Source: JARRNO01 sp037384885 (GTDB taxonomy: Bacteria > Acidobacteriota > UBA4820 > DSQY01). Taken from it: a DNA stretch of 15,003 bases. Both the position numbers and the translations under genes were made by a program. The notes under the pieces were generated by a model. That model did not search any database. It saw nothing but the letters and a program-made list of their open reading frames with translations, and was not told the origin of the DNA. Shown piece by piece: positions 5,645 to 13,600 of this stretch (within the stretch, counting starts at the first letter, position 1; every line of letters starts with the position of its first letter). The stretch covers positions 1-15,003 of the forward strand of contig JARRNO010000020.1 of NCBI GenBank assembly GCA_037384885.1. The letters are read 5' to 3'.

Positions 5645-5938
5645 TTACACGCCGAAAAGCACACCCAGAAGGACGGGCAGATACAGCCAGCGCCGGATAT
5701 CCCGGTAGCCTTCGCGTGAACTCTCGATCTCACCGTACGGCGCGTAGATCATGACAACAAAGCCGGCCGCCAGAATCAGCAGGATATGGCTCCAGTGCAG
5801 CGTCGAGTTCGTGGCCAGCGGGTGCTTCAGATCCGACATCATGATCACGGCCTTTGAGACGCAAACCGCCGCCGCGATCCCGAGATACGAATAGAACGAA
5901 ATCTTTCTTTTTCGAAAGTAATCGACCAGCGCTTTCAT
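5645..5938 (-). CDS. N-terminal part of interrupted CPBP-like membrane protein
   Basis: 97 residues with a basic N-terminus (VDYFRKRK) and three hydrophobic segments: YLGIAAAVCVSKAVIMM, ILLILAAGFVVMIYAP and LYLPVLLGVLFGV. The start ATG at 5938 has a long G-run 9 nt upstream. The frame closes at a TAA (5647-5645) inside or right after the third helix, then continues open in the same frame to 5228. Restoring any sense codon there gives a 235-residue polytopic protein of ordinary length. On its own this piece would be a truncated three-helix protein. TAA also ends the HigB, AbiEi, HExxH and ChrA genes here, so the codon is a genuine stop in this organism. It is convergent with the HExxH gene and divergent from chrA. 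Confidence 0.6.
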   Translation of the reverse strand: MKALVDYFRKRKISFYSYLGIAAAVCVSKAVIMMSDLKHPLATNSTLHWSHILLILAAGFVVMIYAPYGEIESSREGYRDIRRWLYLPVLLGVLFGV

Positions 5939-6076
5939 GGCTTGAATCCCCCCCTTTCGTGTCGAACACGGCGAGCGGGGAAGAAGCTTTCACCACAGTA
6001 AGCGGGACAGCCGCCCTCCGTCGAGGGGAAGCAGTACGTAACGGCCTGCGTGGCTTGGCGGCTAAGTTCGCCGCGC

Positions 6077-6098
6077 GCAAGCGCCGCGCTTGCCTTTT
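6077..6098 (+). terminator. Hairpin plus T-run in the chrA leader, possible attenuator
   Basis: A perfect 7-bp stem, GCAAGCG and CGCTTGC, with a CCG loop (6077-6093) is followed by CTTTT, 58 nt upstream of the chrA start. A GC-rich stem with a short T-run resembles an intrinsic terminator. Placed before chrA it could be an attenuator, or simply a barrier to upstream transcription. A smaller stem, GGCG/CGCC, precedes it at about 6058-6073. Confidence 0.35.
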
Positions 6099-6155
6099 GG
6101 CGGAAGCGCTCGCAAACTGGGGGAGAATTCGAGGCGCTGAACGAGGGGGCGGGAC

Positions 6156-7328
6156 ATGGTGAGCCGGAGAAGGATGGCGTGGACCTTTTTCCTGATCGGG
6201 CTGACGTCGTACGGCGGGCCGGCGATCGTGGCGCAGATCCGCCGGATGATCGTCCTCAAAAAGCGCTGGGTCACCGAAGAGGAATTCCAGGAAACGCTGG
6301 CCTTCTGCCAGACGCTGCCCGGCCCCATCGCCGTCCAGACCGCCGCGCACATCGGATGGCGGCTTTACGGCGGGCTGGGAGCCGCCCTCGCGGAAGTCTT
6401 CTACATCCTGCCCACCTTCGCCTTCATGCTGGGGCTTTCGGCGGCCTATTTCCGCTTCGAGCACCTGCCCCTGGTGGGCGCGGTCTTCACGGGCCTCGGC
6501 GCGGTGGTCGTAGGGATCGTGGCGGATTCCATTGTCTCCATGGCCCAGAGTTCCCTCAAGGACTGGCGCGGGCTGCTCATCTGTTGCGCCGCGGCGGCGG
6601 GCTTTTTCAGCCACGTGAATATCCTGATCGTGCTGGCGGGCGCCGCGGCGGCAGGGATTCTCCTTGCGCCGATAGGATCAGGCGCAAGCGGGCCGGAGGA
6701 AGCATCAGCAAAAACCGGGAACCGCAATAGCGCCGGGTTGAAAAGCGGGCTGGCGCTGGCGGGCGCGGCCGCGGGCTTTCTCGTCCTGATTTTTTTGTCC
6801 CGGTTTGTGTCGCCGCACTTTTCAGATTTGGGCGCGGTGATGGCCAAGATCAACCTCCTTTCGTTCGGAGGGGGATACACGGCCATCGCCCTCATGTACC
6901 ACCAGGTCGTCATTTCTCACGCCTGGATCGGCGCCAAGGAATTCATCGACGGCCTCGCCCTCAGCCAGATCACCCCCGGGCCGGTTTCCATCGCCGCCAC
7001 GTTCATCGGGTACCGCGTGGCCGGCCTTTCCGGCGCCCTCTTCGCCACGCTGTGCATGTACGTGCCTTCGGCGCTGCTCCTCGTGTTCCTGGCGCCGCAT
7101 TTCGCAAAGATCCGCCGGCATGCTTTCGTACAGCGGATGGTGCGCGGGCTCCTGGCCGCCTTCATCGCCATGCTCTTCCTGGTTCTCTGGAAGGTCGCCG
7201 CCGCGTCGCTGGGCGGGTTCGGCACACTCGTCATGGCGGTGCTCGCCTTTGCCGCGCTGCGGCTCCGCATTGATCCGGCCTGGGTCATCCTGGCGGCCGT
7301 TGTTGTTTCGGTGGTTTTTCTGGCGTAA
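6156..7328 (+). CDS. chrA: Chromate transporter ChrA, two-domain form
   Basis: A 390-residue inner-membrane protein of the CHR family (chromate efflux, long-chain form). The N-terminal CHR half carries GLTSYGGPAI (15-24), a short loop with RWVTEEEFQE, and LPGPIAVQTAAHIGWR (54-69). A polar linker (about 173-198, GSGASG through NRNSAG) joins the C-terminal half, which repeats the pattern: LLSFGGGYTAIALM (234-247), the EFIDGLALSQITPGPVSIA stretch (262-280) and IGYRVAGLSGALFATLCMY. Length and both signature motifs match full-length ChrA, which exports chromate by chemiosmotic antiport; some CHR proteins may move sulfate or other oxyanions. The ATG at 6156 is supported by GAGGGGG 6 nt upstream. 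No chrB or reductase lies beside it; the downstream neighbour is convergent. Stop is TAA. Confidence 0.92.
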   Translation: MVSRRRMAWTFFLIGLTSYGGPAIVAQIRRMIVLKKRWVTEEEFQETLAFCQTLPGPIAVQTAAHIGWRLYGGLGAALAEVFYILPTFAFMLGLSAAYFRFEHLPLVGAVFTGLGAVVVGIVADSIVSMAQSSLKDWRGLLICCAAAAGFFSHVNILIVLAGAAAAGILLAPIGSGASGPEEASAKTGNRNSAGLKSGLALAGAAAGFLVLIFLSRFVSPHFSDLGAVMAKINLLSFGGGYTAIALMYHQVVISHAWIGAKEFIDGLALSQITPGPVSIAATFIGYRVAGLSGALFATLCMYVPSALLLVFLAPHFAKIRRHAFVQRMVRGLLAAFIAMLFLVLWKVAAASLGGFGTLVMAVLAFAALRLRIDPAWVILAAVVVSVVFLA

Positions 7329-7421
7329 AGAGGGCCGCAAGGCACCACGAGTCAAAGGACATCCGAAGCCAAACACTACCCGCCGGCGCCGGGCCAACTG
7401 CGTAGAGTGCCGGTGAAGGTT

Positions 7422-9797
7422 CTACTCGTCGCAGGTGCCGGTGAGCACCTGCGGATAGTCGCAGTTGCCGATGCCTGACGCTTCGGGCCGCTGGGTTCCC
7501 AGTGAATCGCGCCCGTAAGAGCCTTCCTGGCTGCCGTTGTTGCCGACGATCACGAAGAAGACGCTGCCGGAAGGCGGGGTAAAAGAGGCGCTTCCGCTGA
7601 TGTCCGAAAGGCAGGCCGAGCCCGAATATCCATATGTGCCGACCGATGAGAGAGGCCCGTAATAAACCGTGTGCCCCGTGCTCCCGCAGGCCGGCGTGTA
7701 GCTTAGGTCCACCGTCCCAGCGCCCGCGTTCCAGACGGCCGTCATGCGTTCGGCGCGCACGTCCTGGTGGGACGCCTCACCGGGCGGGATGAGCACGGGG
7801 GGCGTGAGGCCGCTCACGGTCGTCAGCGCGATCTGGAGCGGGGGCGACTCGCCCGTGTTCAGCCAGGCGTCGAGCATGTTCATCCCCTCGTTTCCCAGAA
7901 ATGAACTCAGCCCGTCGTTCTGTTTCCACAGGAACTGGATGTATTCCCAGCTCGTCTGCTGGTAATAGAGGCGGATCTGTGCGGAGACCGCGTCCGCCGG
8001 GATGGGAAAAGGCCGCTCGTCCCAGTAGTTGTAAGTTCCCCCGGGACCTGGATTGCCGAACTGCGTTTCAGGAACGGGGAGGGCGTTGCGCGTCTTCGCC
8101 ACGTCGTAGCTGAAGCCGTAGGGCGGGATGCGGTCGTCCGAAACGACCACGTTGTTGAGGACGAAGTGGAAGGTGTGGACCTTGGTTTCCGCGGCGGCCG
8201 AGGCCAATTCGCCCAGCGTGTAGGTGGGCTGATCGGTGAGGCGGTCCCAGGCAAGGATCATGTCCGTGGGATAGCCCAGGGAGATCAGCTTCTGGGCCCA
8301 CGCCTGGTCCATGCCCATGTCCGCTTCATAGACCACCGTGTCATCGGGATCGAGAAGCGACTGAACGGGGTGGGACACGCCGCCCAGATCGGTGACGGAG
8401 CGGCCGATACTTCCGTAGGCGCCGTCTTCCTGGACGAGGTTGTTGCCGGCGTCGTACCACCGGATGTTGATCCAGAGCCGCCTTCCCTCCGGATAGCCGC
8501 TGATGAGCTTGTGGGCCGTCAGGTTGGTCACATGAACCACCAGGTTGGCCCCGTCCTGAGCGGCTGAAACCGAAGCGGCGCTCTGCAGCATGTCACGGGC
8601 ACGCAGCTTGCCGGCATCGAGCGCATCTTTCTGAACCTGGGTGAGCCCGCCCCCCATGCGAAGGGTGCCCCGGCCGTCCATGTACTGAATGACGTCGGGC
8701 ATCCAGTATCCCGAGCCCGTCTGGTCGTGCGTGGGCAGATCCGTTCGCACCGGGAAGCCGTTCTTGTTGCACCCCTTTCCCGTCGCGGGCGCCATGTGGC
8801 AGGTCTGGCAGGTGAAGGTCCGCACGGTTCCATCCTCGTAATTGGCGTCGGAGCGCGCGGAGTAGGCCCGGCTGTAAGCCGTCTGGAGGGCGCCGCCGGT
8901 AACTTTCAGGTCCGAGGGAAGGGTATTGAAGTCGTTGACGGGCAGCGTGTCCAGGCTGCTCGCGGTCCACTCAGAGAAAGTGCGCTCGACGATGCCGTAC
9001 TTGTAAGGGGCGTTGTTGAAGGCAGCTTTGCCCGCCACCGGCGTTCCGGGGGTTCCACTGAAGGTGCCGGCCTGGAGTGGGACCTGGGCCCCGTTGTTCG
9101 GAGCGAGATCCCCCACCGCCGGGTTGCTCACGTCGTGGCAGGTGCCGCAAAGGTCCGCCTTGCGGTGGAAGGGAGACTGCAGGACGGCATGAGGCGGGTT
9201 CGTATCATACGGACCCAACCGCGTGCCGTTGCCGTTGAGGACGAACTCGGCGGCGCCACGGTAGGTTTCGGTGTTGTCATAGGCTTCGAATGGAGGATTC
9301 TGGATTTCAGTCGTGCCGGAGATGCTCACCGGCGGATCGGGGTCTACAAGCAGGTGGCAGAATTCGCATTCGACGCCGTTCGTATCCGAATTTGCGCTGA
9401 GTCCGCTGCCGTCCGTGGGCGTGGAGCGCCCCCCGATCCAGCCGTTGACCGCGTGGCATTTCAGGCAGAGATCTCCCGCCCCGCCTCGAACCGCAGGGTC
9501 GGACCCAGGCAGGAAATCCTGCTCGGCGACTGCAAGCGTCGCCCAGAATATCGGGTCCCGGGTCGCGTTGGCCATCATGCCGCCCCGCCACAAAAAAGCC
9601 GGTTCGATCGAGGCGTCGTAGCCACCGTGGCAGTTGTCGCAGTTGTTGGGACTGGTAAAAGTGGGGACCTCCTGGGGCTGCGTGCCCGGCAGTTGGATGT
9701 CCGTGGGAACCGTCCCAGAGGCGAACACGGCCAGGATAAGGCAGGCGCCAAGCACCGCGGTAGCGGCGTGGCGGAACGAGAAACGGCTCCCAGGCAT
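7422..9797 (-). CDS. Secreted pentaheme c-type cytochrome with Ig/Fn3-like C-terminus
   Basis: A 791-residue exported protein. A signal peptide spans about residues 1-28 (RFSFRH, then AATAVLGACLILAVFASG). Five CxxCH heme c motifs are visible: CDNCH (53-57), CLKCH (111-115), CEFCH (144-148), CGTCH (217-221) and CQTCH (330-334). All lie in the first 335 residues, with nearby histidines as possible distal ligands. The next 330 residues have no heme site and look beta-rich (LVVHVTNLTAHKLISGYPEG, with repeated W/Y motifs). The last 110 residues resemble an Ig/fibronectin type III domain ending in FFVIVGNNGSQEGSYG. Expected role: periplasmic or surface electron transfer; the partner is unknown. I start at 9797 because of AGGAGG just upstream; the ATG at 9824 lacks a site and would leave a 14-nt leader. 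It is convergent with chrA and divergent from the FG-GAP gene. Stop is TAG. Confidence 0.87.
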   Translation of the reverse strand: MPGSRFSFRHAATAVLGACLILAVFASGTVPTDIQLPGTQPQEVPTFTSPNNCDNCHGGYDASIEPAFLWRGGMMANATRDPIFWATLAVAEQDFLPGSDPAVRGGAGDLCLKCHAVNGWIGGRSTPTDGSGLSANSDTNGVECEFCHLLVDPDPPVSISGTTEIQNPPFEAYDNTETYRGAAEFVLNGNGTRLGPYDTNPPHAVLQSPFHRKADLCGTCHDVSNPAVGDLAPNNGAQVPLQAGTFSGTPGTPVAGKAAFNNAPYKYGIVERTFSEWTASSLDTLPVNDFNTLPSDLKVTGGALQTAYSRAYSARSDANYEDGTVRTFTCQTCHMAPATGKGCNKNGFPVRTDLPTHDQTGSGYWMPDVIQYMDGRGTLRMGGGLTQVQKDALDAGKLRARDMLQSAASVSAAQDGANLVVHVTNLTAHKLISGYPEGRRLWINIRWYDAGNNLVQEDGAYGSIGRSVTDLGGVSHPVQSLLDPDDTVVYEADMGMDQAWAQKLISLGYPTDMILAWDRLTDQPTYTLGELASAAAETKVHTFHFVLNNVVVSDDRIPPYGFSYDVAKTRNALPVPETQFGNPGPGGTYNYWDERPFPIPADAVSAQIRLYYQQTSWEYIQFLWKQNDGLSSFLGNEGMNMLDAWLNTGESPPLQIALTTVSGLTPPVLIPPGEASHQDVRAERMTAVWNAGAGTVDLSYTPACGSTGHTVYYGPLSSVGTYGYSGSACLSDISGSASFTPPSGSVFFVIVGNNGSQEGSYGRDSLGTQRPEASGIGNCDYPQVLTGTCDE

Positions 9798-9844
9798 TTC
9801 CCCTCCTCTTTTCCGGCGAGACATCAATAATTGGATCTTCTTAA

Positions 9845-9874
9845 GATATAGGACCGGCGCTGCGTTTGGGTCAA
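9845..9874 (-). promoter_or_regulatory. Candidate promoter of the cytochrome gene
   Basis: On the minus strand TTGACC (9874-9869) is followed after 18 nt by TATATC (9850-9845), matching 5 and 4 of 6 consensus bases. Transcription from about 9838 would give a 41-nt leader carrying the AGGAGG site before the ATG at 9797, consistent with that start choice. Confidence 0.5.
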
Positions 9875-9928
9875 GCCATAAAGGGCGGGCCGGATGAGCC
9901 ACAGGCTTTTACCCCACCCGGAAACGCC

Positions 9929-9957
9929 TTGACAGGTGCGCCTCTCAACGGTAAGAG
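9929..9957 (+). promoter_or_regulatory. Candidate promoter of the FG-GAP gene
   Basis: A perfect TTGACA (9929-9934) is followed after 17 nt by TAAGAG (9952-9957), a weak -10. The leader would be about 38 nt. It is back to back with the cytochrome promoter, with the two start sites about 125 bp apart. Confidence 0.4.
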
Positions 9958-10001
9958 TTGACCGTTCATTTCGGAGAGTCTTTGTCCCATGGGGGGTTCT
10001 G

Positions 10002-10574
10002 ATGAATCGGTTGATGGGTTCCGGCAACCCGGTCTTCCGGGCTGTTCGTGTGTGTGTCGTGTTCCTTTCATGTAGTCTTTTTGCGGTAGGGATTTTAGCC
10101 CAGGCCCCGCTTCGGGAAGGGTCGCCGGGCGGGTCGAAGACCGCGCTGCCGAAAGGCGCGAGCATGGGCTGGTGGGCCGCGGTTCAAAAACAGATCCGTC
10201 ATGATGAATACCAGATTGACTGGACCGATCATCCTTCGGTGAAGAATCTCAAGGGCGCCTGGCAGGCGCCGAACATGGCGCAGAATTTCCTGACCTATTT
10301 CACGCAGAACGGTATCGACCTCGTCCCCCGTGCCGGAGGCGCATCCGTATGGCAGTGGGGCCTGTCGCTCAGGCGGTGGGGACGGCCGGGCGCCGCGACG
10401 GCCGCCGCGCCGGCGGACCTGACGGTCTCGAAAAACCGGGCGGACTATTCCAGAAGCGGGATCCGGGAATGGTACGTGAACAGCCAAAAGGGGCTGGAGC
10501 AAGGCTTCACAATCGACGCGCCGCCCGCCGCGGCCGGGGCTTCCTCACATAAAACGCAAATCGGCGGAAAGTAG
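10002..10574 (+). CDS. N-terminal part of interrupted FG-GAP surface protein
   Basis: 190 residues ending at a TAG (10572-10574). A signal peptide covers about 1-35 (FRAVRVCVVFLSCSLFAVGILAQA). The mature part has WWAAVQKQIRHDEYQI, then NMAQNFLTYFTQNGIDLVPR, WQWGLSLRRWG, and a segment ending RSGIREWYVNSQKGLEQGFT followed by IDAPPAAAG. The EWY-N-GLEQGFT segment looks like the leader region that precedes FG-GAP repeats in large secreted proteins. The frame continues open beyond the TAG, in the same frame, into the repeat protein that follows, so this is almost certainly its N-terminus. ATG 10002 has GGGGGG 5 nt upstream; an upstream GTG at 9936 has no such site. Stops of the same kind (TAG) end the SRPBCC, HigA and cytochrome genes here. 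Confidence 0.6.
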   Translation: MNRLMGSGNPVFRAVRVCVVFLSCSLFAVGILAQAPLREGSPGGSKTALPKGASMGWWAAVQKQIRHDEYQIDWTDHPSVKNLKGAWQAPNMAQNFLTYFTQNGIDLVPRAGGASVWQWGLSLRRWGRPGAATAAAPADLTVSKNRADYSRSGIREWYVNSQKGLEQGFTIDAPPAAAGASSHKTQIGGK

Positions 10575-10649
10575 CATGTCTACAGCCTGTCCATCGACCT
10601 CGAGCTCACCGGCACCCTGCACCCACGCTTCGCCGATGACGGCCAGTCG

Positions 10650-13600
10650 GTGGATTTCTACAGCAAGGGCAACGTCAGCGTGCTGCATTACAGCGGCCTG
10701 AAGGTGACGGACGCGACGGGACGAACGCTGCCGGCCCGGTTCGAAGGGATCAGCGGGGGCATCCGCATCGCCGTCAATGATGCGAACGCCGTCTACCCCG
10801 TCACGGTGGATCCCTTTGCGACAACGCCGGCCTGGACGGCAAATGGCGAAGGGGGATACAACAACTTCGGCTACTGTGTCGCGACGGCGGGAGACGTCAA
10901 CGGCGACGGCTATTCGGACGTACTCGTGGGCTCATACGGCTACGCGGGAGGCGGGGGGACCGGCAAGGTTTACCTTTATCTCGGCAGCGCTTCGGGGCTG
11001 TCTGCGGGCCCGGCCTGGACCGCCGTGGGAGAGAACGGCGGCGATTATTTCGGCTACTGCGTGGCCACGGCCGGCGACGTGAACGGCGACGGCTATTCGG
11101 ACGTGGTCGTGGGCGCACCCCATTTCTCAGGCAGCACAGGAAAAGTATATGTCTACCTGGGCAGCGCCTCGGGACTGCCTGCATCCCCTTCATGGACCAT
11201 GACGGGAGAAGCGGGCGGCGATAACTTCGGCTATTCCCTCTCGACGGCGGGCGATGTGAACGGCAACGGATACTCCGACGTGATCATCGGGGCCTACGGC
11301 AACAACAGCGGCGCAGGAAAAGTCTACGTATACTTCGGCGGAGCCTCGGGACTCGCCGCAAGCCCGGCCTGGACGATGGGCGGCCAAGGTGGCGGCGACA
11401 ACTTCGGGTTCACCGTAGCGACGGCGGGCGACGTCAACGGCGACGGGTACGCGGACGTGATCATCGGGGCGCCTCACAACGCGGGCAACACGGGCAAGGC
11501 CTATCTCTACCTGGGCGGCGCCTCGGGCCCTTCCGCAAGCCCGGATTGGACCGCCGCGGGTGCGGCGACCAACGATTATTTCGCCCAATGCGTGGCAACG
11601 GCCGGTGACGTCGACGGCGACGGGTACGCGGACGTGATTATTGGTGAACCCTACAAATCGGATTATACCGGCGAGGTCTATCTGTATTCGGGGAGCGCGA
11701 CGGGACTCTCCTCATCGCCTTCCTGGACGGCCGGGGGCGGGACCAGCAGCTTGTTCGGCCGCAGCGTGGCGACCGCCGGCGACATTAACGGTGACGGGTA
11801 CGCCGATATCATTGTGGGCGTGCCCTACAACTCGGGCTACGCCTCGGGCGGCGCCGTCATTTACCTGGGAGGCCCCTCGGGGCCATCGGCCAGCTACGGG
11901 CTTTCCGGGGACAGCCAGCAGTCCCAGTTCGGCTGGTCGGTGGCGACTGCCGGGGACGTCAACGGCGACGGGCTTTCTGCTGTGATCATCGGAGCGCAGA
12001 GAGAGAGCGGCTTCGTGGGCAAGGCCTTTCTCTACCTGGGCGGTGCATCCGGCGTTGCCCCCGGGGCTTCCTGGCACATTGCAGGTGAAAATGGGAACGA
12101 TCAATTCGGGTTTTCGGTCGCATCAGCCGGGGATGTGAACGGCGACGGATATGGCGATGTCATCATCGGCGCCGTCAATTACGGCAGCGGAACCGGCAAG
12201 GCCTATCTCTTTCTCGGCAGCGCCATTGGACTGTCGGTGACCCCGGCCTGGACGGCGGTCGGTGAAACGGCGGGCAGCAATTTCGGGGGCTGCGTCGCAA
12301 GCGCGGGAGACGTAAACGGCGATGGGTATGCCGACGTAATTATCGGCGCCCGTTTTGCTGACGGCGGGGCCGGAAAGGTCTACCTTTTCGAGGGAAGCGC
12401 CTCCGGTCTCGCGGGGGCGCCGGCCTGGAGCGCAACGGGACAAACGAGCTCCGACAACTTCGGCGGTTCCGTTGCCACCGCGGGGGATGTCAACGGGGAC
12501 GGTTATTCCGACATCATCGTTGGAGCGTCCGGTGTCAACGGTTATACCGGGAGGGCCTATCTCTATCCCGGGTCGCCCGCCGGCCCCTCGGCCATCCCGG
12601 CGTGGTCGGCGACGAGCACAACGTCTGGCTCCCAATTTGGATGTGCAGTGGCAACGGCCGGCGACGTGAACGGCGACGGATATTCGGATGTGATCGTCGC
12701 CGCCTATTGGGACGCCGGTGGGGCGGGAAGGGCCTACGTCTACCTGGGAAGCCCGGCGGGGCTTTCGACGAACCCGGTTTGGACCGCAACAGGGGAATCG
12801 TCCAACGCTTTCCTTGGGACGGTGGGAACGGCTGGTGATGTAAACCGGGACGGCTATTCCGACGTGCTCGTTGGATCGTACGGCTACGCGAGCTACACTG
12901 GGAAGGTCCGCCTGTACCTGGGCAGCGCGTCCGGGCTTTCCACAAGCCCCTCCTGGTCGGCCATAGGTGAACACTATTCCGACAACTTCGGCAGCGCCCT
13001 GGCGACAGCGGGAGATGTGAACGGCGACGGGTATTCGGACGTGATTGTGGCCGCCAATGGGTATGCCGGCGCGTCTCACCAGGGGAAGGCATACCTTTAT
13101 CTTGGCAGCGCCTCGGGCCTTTCTTCGAATCCGGATTGGACGGGGACAGGCGCGGCGAACTATGACTATTTCGGTTTTTGCGTCGCCACGGCAGGCGACG
13201 TGAACGGCGACGGCTTCTCCGATGTGATCGTGGGCGCATCTGGAACCAACGGCAGTACGGGAGAAGTCTCTGTTTTCCAGGGTGGACCGCGCCCGACTAT
13301 TGCAACGTTTCCACAGCAGCTCCGCGCCGACGGCAGTACGCCCATCTGTCCTCTCGGACAGGCCAATGACGGGTTGTTCCGATTGTCGCTGCTCGGACGG
13401 ACGCCCTTCGGCCGCGGGAAGGTGAAATTGGAATGGCAGATTGCGCCGCTCGGATATCTTTATCCGGGGTCCTCTCCCCTTTCATCCGGCCCGAGCTGGC
13501 ATGACAGCGGCACGGCCGGCGTCACGCTGTCGCCGACCCTTCAGCTGAACCTGGCGGCGCCCTACGTGTGGCGGATGCGGGCAAAGTACGATCTTGCGAC

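Noticed and set aside
5730..6614. A 294-codon minus-strand frame across the CPBP-like gene and chrA
   Set aside because: It runs over the membrane protein and through chrA in non-native frames, and its composition is charged and low in domain signal.
7383..7392. CCGGCGCCGG palindrome between chrA and the cytochrome gene as a terminator
   Set aside because: It is a 10-bp self-complementary run with no loop and no T-run, easily expected in GC-rich DNA.
8727..9830. A 367-codon plus-strand open frame opposite the cytochrome gene
   Set aside because: The minus strand carries five CxxCH motifs and a signal peptide; the plus-strand frame is Arg/Gly/Val-rich shadow sequence.
5645..10574. Genetic-code reassignment or amber suppression explaining the two internal stops
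   Set aside because: The two lesions use different stops (TAA and TAG). TAG ends the SRPBCC, HigA-like and cytochrome genes and TAA ends HigB-like, AbiEi, HExxH and ChrA genes at expected protein ends, so neither codon is generally read as sense.
12123..13079. A 318-codon minus-strand frame opposite the FG-GAP repeats
   Set aside because: It repeats with the same period as the FG-GAP units because it is their antisense; no independent start site or domain.
10833..13287. Diversity-generating retroelement acting on the FG-GAP repeats
   Set aside because: No reverse transcriptase or template repeat is present, and unit differences are spread over all bases and not focused on adenines.
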